NCBI GenBank assembly: GCA_015956445.1
Contig: WIUZ02000001.1
Span: forward strand, 2,108,001-2,172,000
Direction: 5' to 3'
DNA: 64,000 nucleotides
Origin: Thelephora terrestris
Lineage: Eukaryota; Basidiomycota; Agaricomycetes; Thelephorales; Thelephoraceae
Made by a program: the position numbers and the translations under genes. Below, piece after piece: positions 23,201 through 34,905 of the stretch. Under the pieces are notes generated by a model, which did not search any database, was not told the origin of the DNA, and saw only the letters and a program-made list of their open reading frames with translations. Numbering within the stretch: position 1 is the first letter of the stretch; each line of letters opens with the position of its first letter.

Positions 23201-26200
23201 GGGAGGGGCACTGGATTGGTCGAGAACGCTTGGGCGTTCGATCCCCACTTGCACCATTGAAAACGATATACAAAGTCATTATCGACCTTGCAGCTTTGTG
23301 TGCAGGCGGACGGAACACGGAAGGGTGGAAGGTCACAGCCAAAAAACGTGTCTGGATCAAACAAAAATCAAGTGAATATGAATGTACACCTGGGCTAGAA
23401 ATCTCTCGCGGGCTGATATATCATAGATCGCCCCCCTAATTGGGGAGGGTCTCCGCGACGAGTCGGTGGTCACAAGTCCAGTTTGAACTTTGGGTAAGAA
23501 TGAACCGGTGCATGTAGGAAAACCAAACGACAGAGGGTTCACAGAAACGTTCCGATTGGCTGACGAGCGCGGTTGTAAATATTCTTTTCTATCCCCCCCC
23601 CCCCCCGTTTCATTCGGTCGAAACGGTGATGGTGGAAATCCACCGGACGGAGTGTGTCGATACACAGTGGGTGTTCAGTTTGGAAAAAATGCCTTTCTTT
23701 TGGGACGCACATCTTCAGTTGTTTTCCAACGAATTCGGCGCTTGACGAAGGTTTACTTACACACTCAGCCTGCTTATCCATCGTGGGACACGCACGGGGT
23801 CGCGCGGCGTCCCAAACTCTAGGTCGGTTAACGTCTTTTTGAGTATGGACGGTTTCGCCATACGAAAACGGAAGACAAAAGAGGATGTTCATTCAGTGCT
23901 GGGGGGGATGGGCTCACGGTCCACGATCAAATCCTTCCCTGCCGCCCTCGTTGAATTGTTCAGGTCCATGTCTCAGGAGTTTCACCGCTAGTTTCCTCTG
24001 GTCAGTCGCATACCGTGTCCTTGATTCCCGGGTAAAATGCAAACGGTTTTTGTCTCCGCGTTCGAGAAGGGCCTGATCCTGCGAAAGACCGCATCCCCAT
24101 GATTTGCCGTGGAAAAACACTGTGACGTTGTCGAAGGGTTCGTGAACCCCTGGCTGGTGCCGAGACCGGTTCTGTACTTCTGCTCCGTCCAGGAAATGAA
24201 GGAGATGACGAGAAACGAGATGAGGGGATGCGAGCATCAGATCCTTCCATCCCAACATACAGCACCCACTTTAAACGTAACTTGATGGCCGAACGGATGC
24301 GTTCCCTCGAATCACGGCCTTTTAACCCATCTTTTTGTAGGGTTTACAGAGGACGCCCGGAATGTGTTGGGACTCGGCAAAATCAATCACAGGATCCAGA
24401 ACTCAAAAGAACACAAGTCAATTGTGCGCGGAAGGTGCCCCATGGTCACCGTGGACCTTCTCCCACAAGTCTCTCGGTCCTGTTTTCCTCAAAGCGGGGG
24501 GGCTACAGAGACCTCAGGTGAGACGCGAAGGAAAAACAGATGACAAAATTTTGTGTGATCTTTACGCACTTACCCCAGTCAGATGGTCACAGCAACCTCA
24601 CACGCATCCAGCGAGCTAACCTGATCTCTGTGACCGGGGGGTGCAGACACGATGGTCCATCCACATCGGGTGCCAGTTACACCTTCATCTCCGTCCACAG
24701 GGGAACCCCGTGAAACAGAAACCACTGAATCAGGTTTCTGGCGCCCCCAAGCACGCTCCACGACGGCTCATCAATGACCGCAGGATCAGCCATACCGGGT
24801 TTCAAACCGGCAACGAGCTACTTACTGATATCGAACTGCGAATAAGGACCGTGGCATGTGATGCCATTAGCACACCGGTGGTGTGAGAAATGAGGGGCAC
24901 AGGGTCAAAAACTGGCGTCAAAAAAATCCTACCACACACGATCGCGCTGGAAAGAAAAAGTGATTTTCGTTCTTCCGGAAAGCGCGGATTCTCTCAAAAG
25001 GGTTATAGAATGACGGCGATGCTTTTAGCGGCCGGGCCCGAGAAACCCTAGGATACCGGTAGGTGCGATTGTAATGATGTAGAATCTGAATACCGAAGCA
25101 AAACGGGCTCGTACGATTTATTCGCCTAAGCCCGCATACAAAAAACCTGGCGTCGACAGGGGGCGGTCGGTAAAGAGAGCAGGGAGATTGCGAACGCGTT
25201 CGGGGGGGTCTTGTTCCAGTTTTCCGTCGCCGGACCGCCATACAAGGGAGGAAACAGGGGTGAACGATCACGTCTGGTTATCCGAGCTTCCCAGGCGATA
25301 TTAGGCACATACCCACAGCCCTGTAATTGAATAGACCATGCTCCAACGCCTCGCCGAGGCCCCGGAGTCGAGCAGAGAGCAGGATAAGGTTCAGACGTCA
25401 GTAAATAGGTTGAGGAAAGTCAGGGACGGGGCATACCGACCCAGACTGATCTAGATCACCACGGGGTCGTCCACGGAATCATCCAGTCTCTCCGCGAACG
25501 CTAGCGATACGCCTAGCCCCGATATCTGGATGTCCAGAACACGCCTGAGTAGATGGTGGGCGGAACCATGACGAAAGACTTCGTGCCTCCCGCACCGTAC
25601 AGGTCGTGTTTCCTGACTCCGGGACCGAGTGCGTCGGAAGCACAGGACGCGCCAGACGACGTTAGACGTGCGCTCGAGGTGCTCCAAGGATTCTAGAAAG
25701 ACCCAATGTGAGGTTGGAAGGAGACCGGGTCGTGCGATCCGTGCTTCCAGTTTAGGTCGCCAGCTGAGGAATTTCTGATCACCGTGTAGTGAATTTTGGG
25801 TTTTGAAAGCCCGGAATATGGAAGTGCACTTTTGGCGTGTTCCGGGCCGTTCGAACACCGCCCGAGGCCGCGATACGGAGCTACGATATCATATATCATA
25901 TATCAGCCGGGGGACCGTGAGAAGAGGGTGACCAATGGACACTTCGCTGTGCTAATCGCGTTTTGTCTTGGAACCTTATGGGGGTGGTCGAGGTCCGTGG
26001 GCGACTGATATCGATTGATCACGCGGTTGAGGCCAGACGCCAGCTGATGCTTCTCGACGGAGTGGGTCACACTGGGTGAGCAGTTCTTCTTTGCTGAAAT
26101 AGTAGGGCTGGTGCAGGGAGGGGGGATATCGACCGTGTACTGTAACGGCGACATACGAAATTGGCCGATTGGTCACCCCTGTTCAGTGTTCCACCTTGTT

Positions 26201-27450
26201 CGCCCACGTGCCGCTAGGCTATAACGGTCAAGCGTCGACTACCGGTGAACAACCCGGCCAAAAAAAGCACGAGATCGATGTCGATTCTCGAGCTACGAAC
26301 ATCGATCTGGTCCCAACGAGTCGGGGCACGTTTTCTGTGGGATAACGTACCGTGTTTCGGTTCTCGGCGCCGGTCATCCATTGCATTGAATAGAGGAAAC
26401 GCGCGTACGTGTCTCACGTCAGTCGTAAGGTTTATCCAATCGCTCGAGGTTCTTCCTCAGGAAAGGGAACGAGACTTCCCTACGCACATAGAAGCAGCAG
26501 GGTCACGCTGATCGTCACGTCCGATGGACTGTGGGTATAACTACTCTGGAGCCCGCTAATCCCGGGAGAGGGAGAGGAGAGCGCCGCCATAAAAGCGACC
26601 GGTGGTCAGATTGGCCACCGAGCCTACGGCAACCAGGGACCCGCCGGTGACATTTTGGCCCACCCGCTCAGATTGAAATTGCAAACGCTAACCCATTGTA
26701 GAGGATCCGGAGATAAAAGGGTATGAGCGGAAATTGCTCTCGTCGTTCGTATTCTGAAACACATCCCGGACTTGCCTGATGAAGTCATCTATTCAGTGCT
26801 GCCCGTCGCAAAGAGGAGGAAGAGCTCGAAATCGAAAAATATCACGCACGAGGCCGTGGAGCGTTTTTAAACGAGTAGTTCTCCAGAGAAGAAGACCGAA
26901 CTGGGAATTCGAGGCGGAGACTTCACGCTGACCCTGTGTGCCTGGATTGTGATAAACAGTCGTGGCACCCACAAGCTTAAGGATGAAACCTGCTAGGATG
27001 CTCGCCTCGACGAGCCTCGTGCAGCAGTTTTGCGTCTGATCACCGGCTTTTACCGTGCGGTCGGCTGATGATCGCGAATGTATGAACCACACATCATCGC
27101 CCCAGATGCACCAGTTCATCAACTGCAGCGCAAATAATTCAAATTTGGGAACCAACAGAAGACCAAGAGCGGAGCTCAAAAAAAGGGGTACCATTTCGCT
27201 TACTATTACAGGTGTAATATGTATGTACACAGTGATGTCTACGTATGCGGGGGGGACGAGTCGTGTCGAAAGGAATCTGTGCTACTGCGCTGAAGTTGCC
27301 ATCCGAAAGCGACAAACAAAAAAGGAAAACATTTTGACGAGGGGATGAATGAGGTATTTGCAATGGGGTGGGGGATGGTAGTCCACGTTCAGTCGTTAAC
27401 CCACCGGTCTGAGCGGAAGATTGCGGCGATATGTGCGCAAAAACAAATCT
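20219..27450. other. 7.2-kb gene-poor tract
   Basis: The longest stretch without a gene I can support. It holds more than fifty ORFs of 60-145 codons, overlapping on both strands, none with a recognisable family. Simple-sequence features are a run of 14 C at 23593-23606 and about three tandem ATATCAT units near 25885-25905. A few stretches look coding-like, for example on the minus strand at 22.15-22.55 and 22.82-23.03 kb (see findings), but I could not chain them into a full gene. I see no long terminal repeat, terminal inverted repeat, reverse transcriptase or transposase motif. Confidence 0.5.
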
Positions 27451-28294
27451 TCATGGGATTTTGTCGATAACGGCGACCCAGTCATCGCCGCAGCTGCCGC
27501 GTCCGAACGCGACGAGAACGATCTTGTTCAACGGCAACGGTATCTTGTTCGTCGTGATGTAGTGTTGGACGTTGTCCGCGATGCTCCTACCGAGGCCCTG
27601 AACGGTAAACCGGAGCAATCTCCCCTTGACCGCGACACAGTACCGGGATGGAGGGTACCCTTCCCACTGAAAAAAAGACGTTAGATGGAACGGCAAGAGC
27701 GTGATACAGAGGTCACTGACGGAAATATGCATGAGGCTTGTGGCTCCAGTCGGCGAACTCAGGAGAGTGTCGCAGTGATCGATTTGCCTCGTTCCAGCCA
27801 GTAGCGAGTCGAGCGGTATCCCCAGTTGAGACTTCCAACGGAAGTGAATCACATCGTGCAAGGGAGAAACCTTGCAAGAGTGAGTTATCCGGACGCAACC
27901 GGGCGACGGATGGGGCAAACGACCGCAAAACGGTGGGGATATGTTCCCTCCGTTTCGCCACGGTCGTGACAAGTCCTCGTCTAGCGCAGAACTCAGGGAG
28001 GAAGTGCCCGAGTTGAGCGACTGCTTCGTGAACTGTCAGCTGGTTGGCCTCAGAGCCAAACAATGGACAAACACTTGCCTGATTGGGCGAAAATTCGGTG
28101 TGCATCGCTGTGGGAGAAATCGTGCCAGATGTCTAACGACAAAAAATGAGGGAGTGAGACAGAGGGGGACAGTTTGAGCGTACCCAAACGTCTGGAGGGG
28201 AAAAGTGCTGCCAGTCAGAGTGGGGAAAGGCGGATGAGGGGGAAGTTGGGGAGTGGAAAGAATGCCTGTTGACGAGAAGGAGATTAGCGGGCAT
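27451..28294 (-). CDS. Uncharacterised protein, four exons
   Basis: A gene in the otherwise empty 20-29 kb tract. The start MPANLLLVNRH lies in exon 1. A GTACGC..TTAG intron leads to SGTISPTAMHTEFSPNQ. An intron with consensus GC donor CAG/GCAAGT (28078-28033, 46 nt) leads to FTKQSLNSGTSSLSSALDED and a Pro/Ser-rich middle. A 54-nt in-frame intron with a CTAAC branch site and a poly-T acceptor leads to WEGYPPSRYCVAVKGRLLRF and a compact end, IPLPLNKIVLVAFGRG then DDWVAVIDKIP. All junctions agree in phase and give about 240 residues. I recognise no domain. The last ~75 residues look like a folded alpha/beta unit; the rest is probably disordered. Confidence 0.55.
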
Positions 28295-29065
28295 TGTGAG
28301 CGTGGTCGATGGGCGAGATGGGGAAAGATAGACATCTCGAGAGTTTTTATAAAGAGGGAATGTGAAATAAGAAGATCAGGAAGCGTTGTGCAACATGGCG
28401 AAACGATCAAACACGAGGCGTGTGTAAAGATACGGATATAGGAATACGAAAGAGAGGGAGGACCTACGAACGGGATCGATGACAGGAGGAGGGCGAGAGC
28501 GTGGCGGAGGATAGATGGACGGACAGAGGCTTGTACTTATATACAACTATCAAAATGTTTATTGTACATTGCGACGGATGAAGAAAGCGAACATGCGGTC
28601 TCTAGACGAAACAGGAGCCACCCAAGAATTAATGTCCGGTCACTCAATTCCCTGATCGCCCAATAGTAAAATTCGCCGTCCCTGCCTCGGATGACCGCCC
28701 CCCGGCATTTATAGTCCACTCCCGCTCTTCGGCTCTTTCTTTTTCAAAATTCTTGGTCCCCGGTAACAAGGCCACTAGTCTGCCGCAACTCCGGCATCAC
28801 CAGCTCCGGTCATTTGTCACACCCACTCTTCGTCATACGCTCCAAACGGGAACAAGAATTCAAAGAACCGAAAACATAAACAAAAATTGCAACACAACCG
28901 AGCTATAGACCAACCAATATCTCGGCTAGATGGTTCAACAAGAGAAGGAGAAAAAAAAGGGGGCAAGACGGTCTCCCGGGGCCCGCATGCCGCCCCGGCA
29001 TGCTTTCCCTTCACCGCACTTGTCCGCCATCACTCAGTTCAAGGGAAAATTGATCAACAGTCCGT
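28295..29065. other. Spacer upstream of the unknown gene and 3' of RHO1
   Basis: About 770 bp. The part next to the unknown gene is pyrimidine-rich on the minus strand, as expected of a 5' leader. The rest includes the RHO1 3' untranslated region. No gene seen. Confidence 0.5.
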
Positions 29066-29968
29066 TTACAAAACGACGCATTTCGAACTCGGCTTCTTCT
29101 TGCTCTTGCTGAGCAATGCGGCGCGCGTCGCAAACTGGAACACCTCTCGAACTCCCTCCCCGGTTCTAGCAGAGCACTCGAGATACTGCTTGGCGCCAAT
29201 CTTCTGAGCGACAGCCATACCCTGCATACCCCAAGTTAGAACCATACCCCTGCTACGCGAGCTCACGTCACATACCTCCTCAGGAGTCACCGGCCTCTGG
29301 TTTGTCCTCCTCAGCTCCTCGATCACCCTTGGGTCACGTCGGAGATCCTTCTTGCAGGCGACCAGAATTATCGGAAGGCCTGGGCAGAAATGCATCACCT
29401 CCGAGATCCACTGTGCAAGAGCGTTAGCCGCAAGTCCCTTCGAGTTGAACATCCTATGCGAACCTTCTCCTGAACGTTGTCCAGCGAGTCAGGGGAGTCG
29501 ATGGCGAAGCAAACCAAAATGACATGAGAGTCTGGGTAGCTGAGCGGGCGAAGACGATCATAATCCTCTTGTCCGGCCGTATCCCACAAGGCGAGCTCAA
29601 CGTGCTTTCCATCAACTTCGACATCGGCTACATAGTTCTCGAACACGGTCGGAACATACACCTTCCAGAACTTCATATTAGAACGCCAAAGTTCCAAGGC
29701 TGCACGCGGACTCGACGGAGGGCGCACGTATGGACCCCCCAAGAGTCCCCGTGATTAAACTACGACATACCTCGGGGAATGTTCCTTTCGAGAAGACGAT
29801 CAACAGACACGTCTAGAATTCCGGCGCAAGCAACGTTCCGTCAGCATAACCGCCTCCCCACATTAGAACACACGGCCGCGCCCAGCCACGGTTGAGACAG
29901 GAGGTAAAACTGACCTTTCCGCAGGCACCATCACCAACAATGACCAACTTCCTACGAATTTCAGACAT
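29066..29968 (-). CDS. RHO1: Rho1-type small GTPase
   Basis: Rho-family GTPase that controls beta-1,3-glucan synthase, Pkc1 signalling and actin at the plasma membrane. The first exon encodes [18 protein letters not shown], the second [14 protein letters not shown], the third [19 protein letters not shown] and [20 protein letters not shown]. Then [20 protein letters not shown] and, after a further intron, [18 protein letters not shown]-loop, switch I (PTVFENY), switch II (DTAGQE) and the SAR base-binding motif are intact. The expected TKxD-type box reads ACKKDL, as in Rho1. The protein ends in a CAAX box, CVVL, so it is probably geranylgeranylated. Length (about 195 residues) is normal. Confidence 0.95.
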
Positions 29969-30584
29969 AACGTATAGATTAGGGGCAGAGAGTTATTCTT
30001 CGTGCGTTCACAAAAAGGCGTTAGCGGAAAAAGGGTTCGCGTAGATGAAGTGGGCGAGGAGGGTGGACGGGGACGACTCGAGAAACCGACGGTCGTGAGG
30101 TTGGTGAAACGTGGTGTCTGTGGCAGCTGGGTGGTACGATCGGAGTCCCGATTATTTCAGCGGAGCTTAAACTTACCCCTGCCACCTGCCATCGCCCCAT
30201 CACATGACTCCATCAATCTCCTGGCTTGGACCCCTGGGGAATCGGATGTACCTGTGCCTGCAGCTGCTAACCATTCGTACTCAGGCCGGGGTCCCGCGTT
30301 GATAAAAGGCTCTTCTCATTGGTCTTGAGCGAGCTTTTTAGTTGGCTGGCCTTCTCTGTGTATCTGCCATGGTCCTTTACCGATCACCCAGACCGTTCCC
30401 TTTTGGCTCTTTATCTGCGGTCCCTTTGTTTGGTCGACATGGTCCTTGGAATCCCGCCACTGCCACGACCTTGGCCCTCTACCCTAGCGACTTGGGCGGC
30501 CCTTTTAAAGGTTCGAAAAGCGCCATACGTTTTCCCTCTTCCACCTCATCATCCTCGTGAAACCCTATTTTATCGATCTCTGTC
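29969..30584. other. Divergent spacer RHO1 / unknown gene
   Basis: About 615 bp between start codons. ORFs of 60-128 codons in several frames lack any family match. Presumably holds both promoters and leaders. Confidence 0.5.
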
Positions 30585-31490
30585 ATGCCAACCAAGAAAT
30601 CCAGAAGACACACTACGAAACCTGGAGATGTGCCGAAGCAATCTCCAGCGGACTCACACCCAAATCTTCGGCCGATCATCCAGGAGAACCTTACCAAGTT
30701 TGTAAGTGCCGTTCTCGCCACAGACCCCAGCTGTTTTGACCGGTCGTCATAGATGGGGCGCCGCTTCCCTGAATTCTGTACAATGCGAGCCATTTGTCTG
30801 GTTAGCGCAAAGGCTTCTTCAACCGCTACGGGCGACGCCAGGGTCGCTTCGTATCAAGCAGCTATCGATTCTGTTGCGAAGCGATATTATGCAGATTTGC
30901 CCTTTATGGTGGAGGTCCTCAACAAATGGTTAGAGATGAACCAAGATTTCGTTCGAGACCCAATCGGTTATACTGCTTCCCACTCCTCGCCCACTCCGCC
31001 ATCTACCACAACGGAGGATCACACAATCATCCCGGCGATTCAAGAGACTCCCTACCAAGCTCTTGCTCTGACCCACGATGGCGCGCTTATCCAGCTACCT
31101 CCCGCGGCGGTGGATACCGTTTCTTCGCCTCTCCCTAGTGGCGACGAACACACCGTGGATCCGTCTCCGCCCCCTACAACAAGCGTGATAGGACCGAATG
31201 ACTCCCACCTACCCTCAAACAATAGGCTTGATCTTCACTTTCCATTCTTCTGGACCGGGACCATACCTTTCTTTTCGTCGCTTTGGAATCTCGGGGTGGG
31301 CACATTATCTTTCGTGGGTCCCACTAGGAACTGGTTCGTCACCCCGAAGTCAGCTACTCAGCGGACGTCCAGCCCTTCTGACGCGCGTTGGCCCAGTCTA
31401 AACTTTCTGGCTGGTTCCTACAAGGAGTGGTGGGATACCCTCAAGGGGCCTTTTGCATTACGGAGCGGACGATACCCTAAATTCAAGTAG
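30585..31490 (+). CDS. Uncharacterised fungal protein
   Basis: Two exons. The first starts MPTKKSRRHTTKPGDVPKQS (basic) and ends QENLTKF at a GTAAGT donor. A ~51-nt intron with a TAG acceptor joins it in phase to MGRRFPEFCTMRAICLVSAK. The product is about 285 residues. A helical N-terminal part (VASYQAAIDSVAKRYYADL, PFMVEVLNKWLEM) is followed by a Pro/Thr/Ser-rich linker and a Trp/Phe/Pro-rich C-terminal part (LHFPFFWTGTIPFFSSLWNL, KEWWDTLKGPF). No transmembrane segment is certain. No domain recognised. The ATG at 30753 begins exon 2 and is a weaker alternative start. Confidence 0.68.
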
Positions 31491-31748
31491 AACAAAGGAT
31501 AGTGGTGACTTCGTGTACTAGTACACCGATCCGTTGTATCTCTAGCCCGTTGACCTGTATTTCTTCACCCTTGTATACTGATACGCTTCGTTTGCTGTAA
31601 TTCCAATCGCGTCATGTTTTGAACCAGCCGAACGGAAGAGACATATATCACGTGGCTGTTTCTCTTTCGGCCGATTTCATTGGTCGGCGCGATCCCGGGG
31701 GGTCGGGTCGGGAAAGGTTCTTCATATCCTTCCATAACATCCAGAACG

Positions 31749-32583
31749 ATGTCAACTTCACTCTTGTTGCGTTCGACTTTACCACGGCACATCGCGAGGC
31801 AGCCGACTCTGGTCGGCGCAGTATGGCTTCGTAAAGCTCTGGCGAGCACCGCCGCTGCTCAGGAGGAGCAAGGAGAGTTCAAGTATGTTCCCGGTGGTCG
31901 TGAGTTTTCCATTTCCTCCTGGAAACCTCTGTTCCTGCTGATGCTCCGGTATGGGTCGCTGACAATTTCTTTGTGTGGTATCTTTTGCTTGTGTGATGAC
32001 GATGCCTGTCGGTTTTCGCTTGTGATTGGGATCATATAGCCATTTACAAGGGAACCGTGAACGATCCTACGACTTTCCCTCCGCCAAACAAGAGCGAAGG
32101 GTCTTACCACTGGGCATTCGAAAGGCTCCTCGCTGCTTCACTTCTTCCGCTCACCGGCGCCGCATTCGTGACCAGCGGCTCGGCTTACCCCGTCTTGGAC
32201 GGCCTCCTGGGTGTCTCCCTGGTCATGCACAGTCACATTGGCGTACGTCCTTCGTCCCCAACCTTTGCGGCACCTGAACTCACTAAATCTCCCCACCGTT
32301 GGATTCGATATTGTCCACGGTTTCGTCGTTCATCTTTTCGTGCGGTATAGTTTGACAGCGCCTTGGTGGACTACGTGCATAAACGCAAGTTCCCGAAGCT
32401 CGGTCCGACTCTCACCTGGCTTTTGAGGGCTACGACAGTCGGTGTCTTGGTCGGAGTCTATCAATTTAACACGCAAGATATCGGTCAGTGATCCGGCTCC
32501 TCACCCCTACAAGAACGTACTAACTCGACCTCCTTCGGCTTTCAGGTCTGACAGAGCTAATAGCGAAGGCGTGGCATGCTTGA
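31749..32583 (+). CDS. SDH4: Succinate dehydrogenase membrane anchor subunit (CybS/SDH4)
   Basis: Small anchor subunit of mitochondrial complex II; with SDH3 it binds ubiquinone and heme b. The first exon is a mitochondrial presequence rich in Arg, Ser and Leu (STSLLLRSTLPRHIARQP). After a ~140-nt intron the mature protein reads YKGTVNDPTTFPPPNKSEGS, then YHWAFERLLAASLLPLTGAA, the conserved first helix with its quinone-site residues. Next come GVSLVMHSHIG, with the heme-ligand histidine region, and FDSALVDYVHKRKFPKLG, a standard SDH4 signature. The last helix reads ATTVGVLVGVYQF. Four exons; the final one, GLTELIAKAWHA, is joined across a GTCAGT..CAG intron. Confidence 0.92.
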
Positions 32584-32803
32584 TGTGAATACTCCTCGTT
32601 AAATCAACGTAGGCATAGTTTGCGTTCTTTTCCATTGTCCATCCGCTCGTACAAGTAATAAAAACAGGAAAAAATGTGATGCATTCTTGCGCTCTGCCCA
32701 CAGAAAGTACAATATGATTTGTGAAGAACAGCAGTGTAGGTTGGGGTAGTCTCATCTCGTACAATTCGAATCTCGATAAACTAGCATCCGACCGTTGGTC
32801 ATT

Positions 32804-34706
32804 TCAATCACTCGCACCAACAGCTAAATCCACATCTCCGCCCAGGTCTACGAACCAGTTGTCTATATCCACATCTTTTTCCAACAGCGCCATAGCATCC
32901 TCCACGTTCTTGTCCACATCGAACTGTGAGCTATACTTGAAGAGAGCCGGTGAGTGCCCGGTCCCCTTCCTGCTTAACGCTCGCCCTCCACCAGAACCGT
33001 CTCCCTCTGGACCGTTCTGAGTGCTTGTAAAGAGGGGCACAAAAGCTTCCGGGTTGATTGTGAAGTTGGGATTCGGGTCATCAAGAACAAGTACGGAAGG
33101 CGATCCACTATTCTTCCCCAGCGCCGAGGTTGAGGATGTCGAAGTAGCCGGTGAACTGAAATATGTCTTCGGTGATCCATGAGGCGCCAGCTCTTCGCCA
33201 ACCTCGGTCTCAAAGGGAGCATTCTTCAAAGGTGAAGACCTCCCCAGAGGTGGTCGTGATCGTAGCATGACTTTATGGCTAGAAGCCAGCAGTGGTGTCA
33301 GGCTTCGCTCTCGCTTCTTTGGGGTGATACGACCCATGACCCCCACGTCGTCCTCATCCTCAAAGCCAGCAGCAGCGCCGAGCGGTCTCACTGGGGTTTT
33401 CTTTGCTCTACTTGTTGGAAGACCAGATCCAAAAACACCTTGCCTCTTCGTTGGGGTGGCTAGGATAATTGCCCTGGGCGAAGTTGGAGAAACGGGTCGT
33501 GCGGCGCGAGGAGGTGAGGTCATCATCTTTTGCCGCTTTGCGGATTGAAGATCAGAATTAGCTGGCTCATCCCCGGCCGTCGGTGACGAGAATATTCGAA
33601 ATCGCTTCTTCGCTGCCGCTCGTTGCGCTTCCTGGGATTCCGGAGTTGTCAGTCCAAACAGGGGGAATCTACTTGTGCCAGTCTTGAGTGGTGAGGAAGC
33701 CGGTGGAACATCAACACGAATATAAGGGTCATCCGGCGCCCCGTGTCTTTTCTTGGGGGGAACTGCTCGCGGGAACGACGGAGTGATTGATGCCTGGCGC
33801 AATCCAGCGGTTAGGGTCACCAATGCACCTAGACTCAGATCCGGGTGACCTCACCGACTTGTGCATATCTTGCTTCCGTTCATACGGGAGCTGCCGGTTC
33901 GCATCAGGGGTGGAGACAGGTAGGTCCTCGGCTGCAGTGGATTTACGCCCGTCAAGATCGACTTGTGGCGCGGTACGAGTTTTAGTGGCGGGTTTAGAGT
34001 TGGTCTGCTTTGCCTTGCCTTTCGCCTTGGCGTCTGTCTGAGCCTTCAGAGTGGACGGTTTGACAACCGGAAAATCAAGGGGAGAGACGCGTTTCTTTGT
34101 TGAAGATGGCTGCGAGCCTTTAGTGGTTTCCGGGTTTGATGATTTGGGTTCACGAACGATATCCTCGTCCTCATGGAATGACCTGTCAATTTGTGCCTTC
34201 CAGCTGGTGACCTTATCTCGCAAATTAACCTGCTTAGACGAGGTACCGGAAGCAGAGGGGTGACCTTGTTGGTCCACGACCATGGTATCTGTCCTCCTAA
34301 GTTTGGATTTGAGTTTCTCTCGAGCTTTCTCCCATTCATCCCACTCTTCTTCGGTTTCGGCGAGGATCCAGGGAGCATCCTTCTCCGGACCTTTGCGCTC
34401 ATCCCGCGTGGCGAACTTTTTAAATCTGGAACGTGTGCAAGTCATGTCTACCAGGCGGTAAACGCGAGACCAACTGGTGTGAGAGGTCCGACCGCCGGCT
34501 GCGTTGTAGGCGGCGCGGACGTTGTCGTACGAATGCTGACGACGCGCTCTGGAACCTGGAGATGATGGGCGAGAAGGAGGAGCGAGTTCTGCCGGGATGG
34601 TAGCGAGAGCGAGGTGAAGGTGTGAGAGAGATTTGGCGAGTGGATTTGATTTTCCAGCGGTGGGGAAAACCGGGGTGTACAGGGTCTGACCGTGGTGATT
34701 GTACAT
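32804..34706 (-). CDS. Uncharacterised Ser/Pro/Lys-rich, probably nuclear protein
   Basis: Two exons. The intron (donor GTGAGG, branch CTAACC, acceptor CCAG) joins QDMHKS to ASITPSFPRAVPPKKRHG in phase. The start is the first ATG, MYNHHGQTLYTPVFP; the frame is open slightly upstream without an ATG. The product is about 610 residues and mostly low complexity. It contains many SP/TP sites in basic context (SPTSPR, TPTKRQ, TPKKRE, SPLKN), several KKR/KRQK clusters and a short ordered region, WILAETEEEWDEWEKAREKL. The C-terminus is acidic and helical (VEDAMALLEKDVDIDNWFVD). This suggests a CDK-regulated nuclear factor, but I recognise no family. It is divergent from shugoshin, 199 bp away. Confidence 0.72.
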
Positions 34707-34905
34707 GGTTGTTTCGGCCGTTGTCAACGGGTGGACATTAGAAAGACGACTTAGGGTGACTAGAAGGAATCACAAGGGGGCGGGCCGCGAGGGAGGAACA
34801 CGTGGTTCGTACCGAGAATCTCAACATCCCCCTTAGCTGGAAGTCGAGTCCACTCACTGACTACGAACGAAGCCAGACGACACGCTCACCGCAGGCCACG
34901 GAACG
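34707..34905. promoter_or_regulatory. 199-bp divergent spacer unknown nuclear protein / SGO1
   Basis: Only 199 bp separate the two start codons. No clear TATA box; the spacer contains a G-rich block (GGGGGCGGGCC at 34773-34783). The arrangement suggests joint control of the two genes. Confidence 0.45.

Noticed and set aside
23215-23260. TTCGATCCC with flanking G/C as a tRNA T-arm
   Set aside because: The T-stem has a mismatch, and I could not fit D-arm, anticodon arm or acceptor stem upstream.
23593-23606. Run of 14 C as a functional element
   Set aside because: A homopolymer of this length is common and error-prone in sequencing; nothing around it suggests a function.
25450-25900. Minus-strand coding stretches near 25.5-25.9 kb
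   Set aside because: Two different frames looked equally coding-like over the same bases, and the joining introns would be too short; I judged this chance.
25885-25905. Tandem ATATCAT repeat as a CRISPR-like or satellite array
   Set aside because: Only about three 7-bp units without spacers; simple slippage in a eukaryotic genome explains it.
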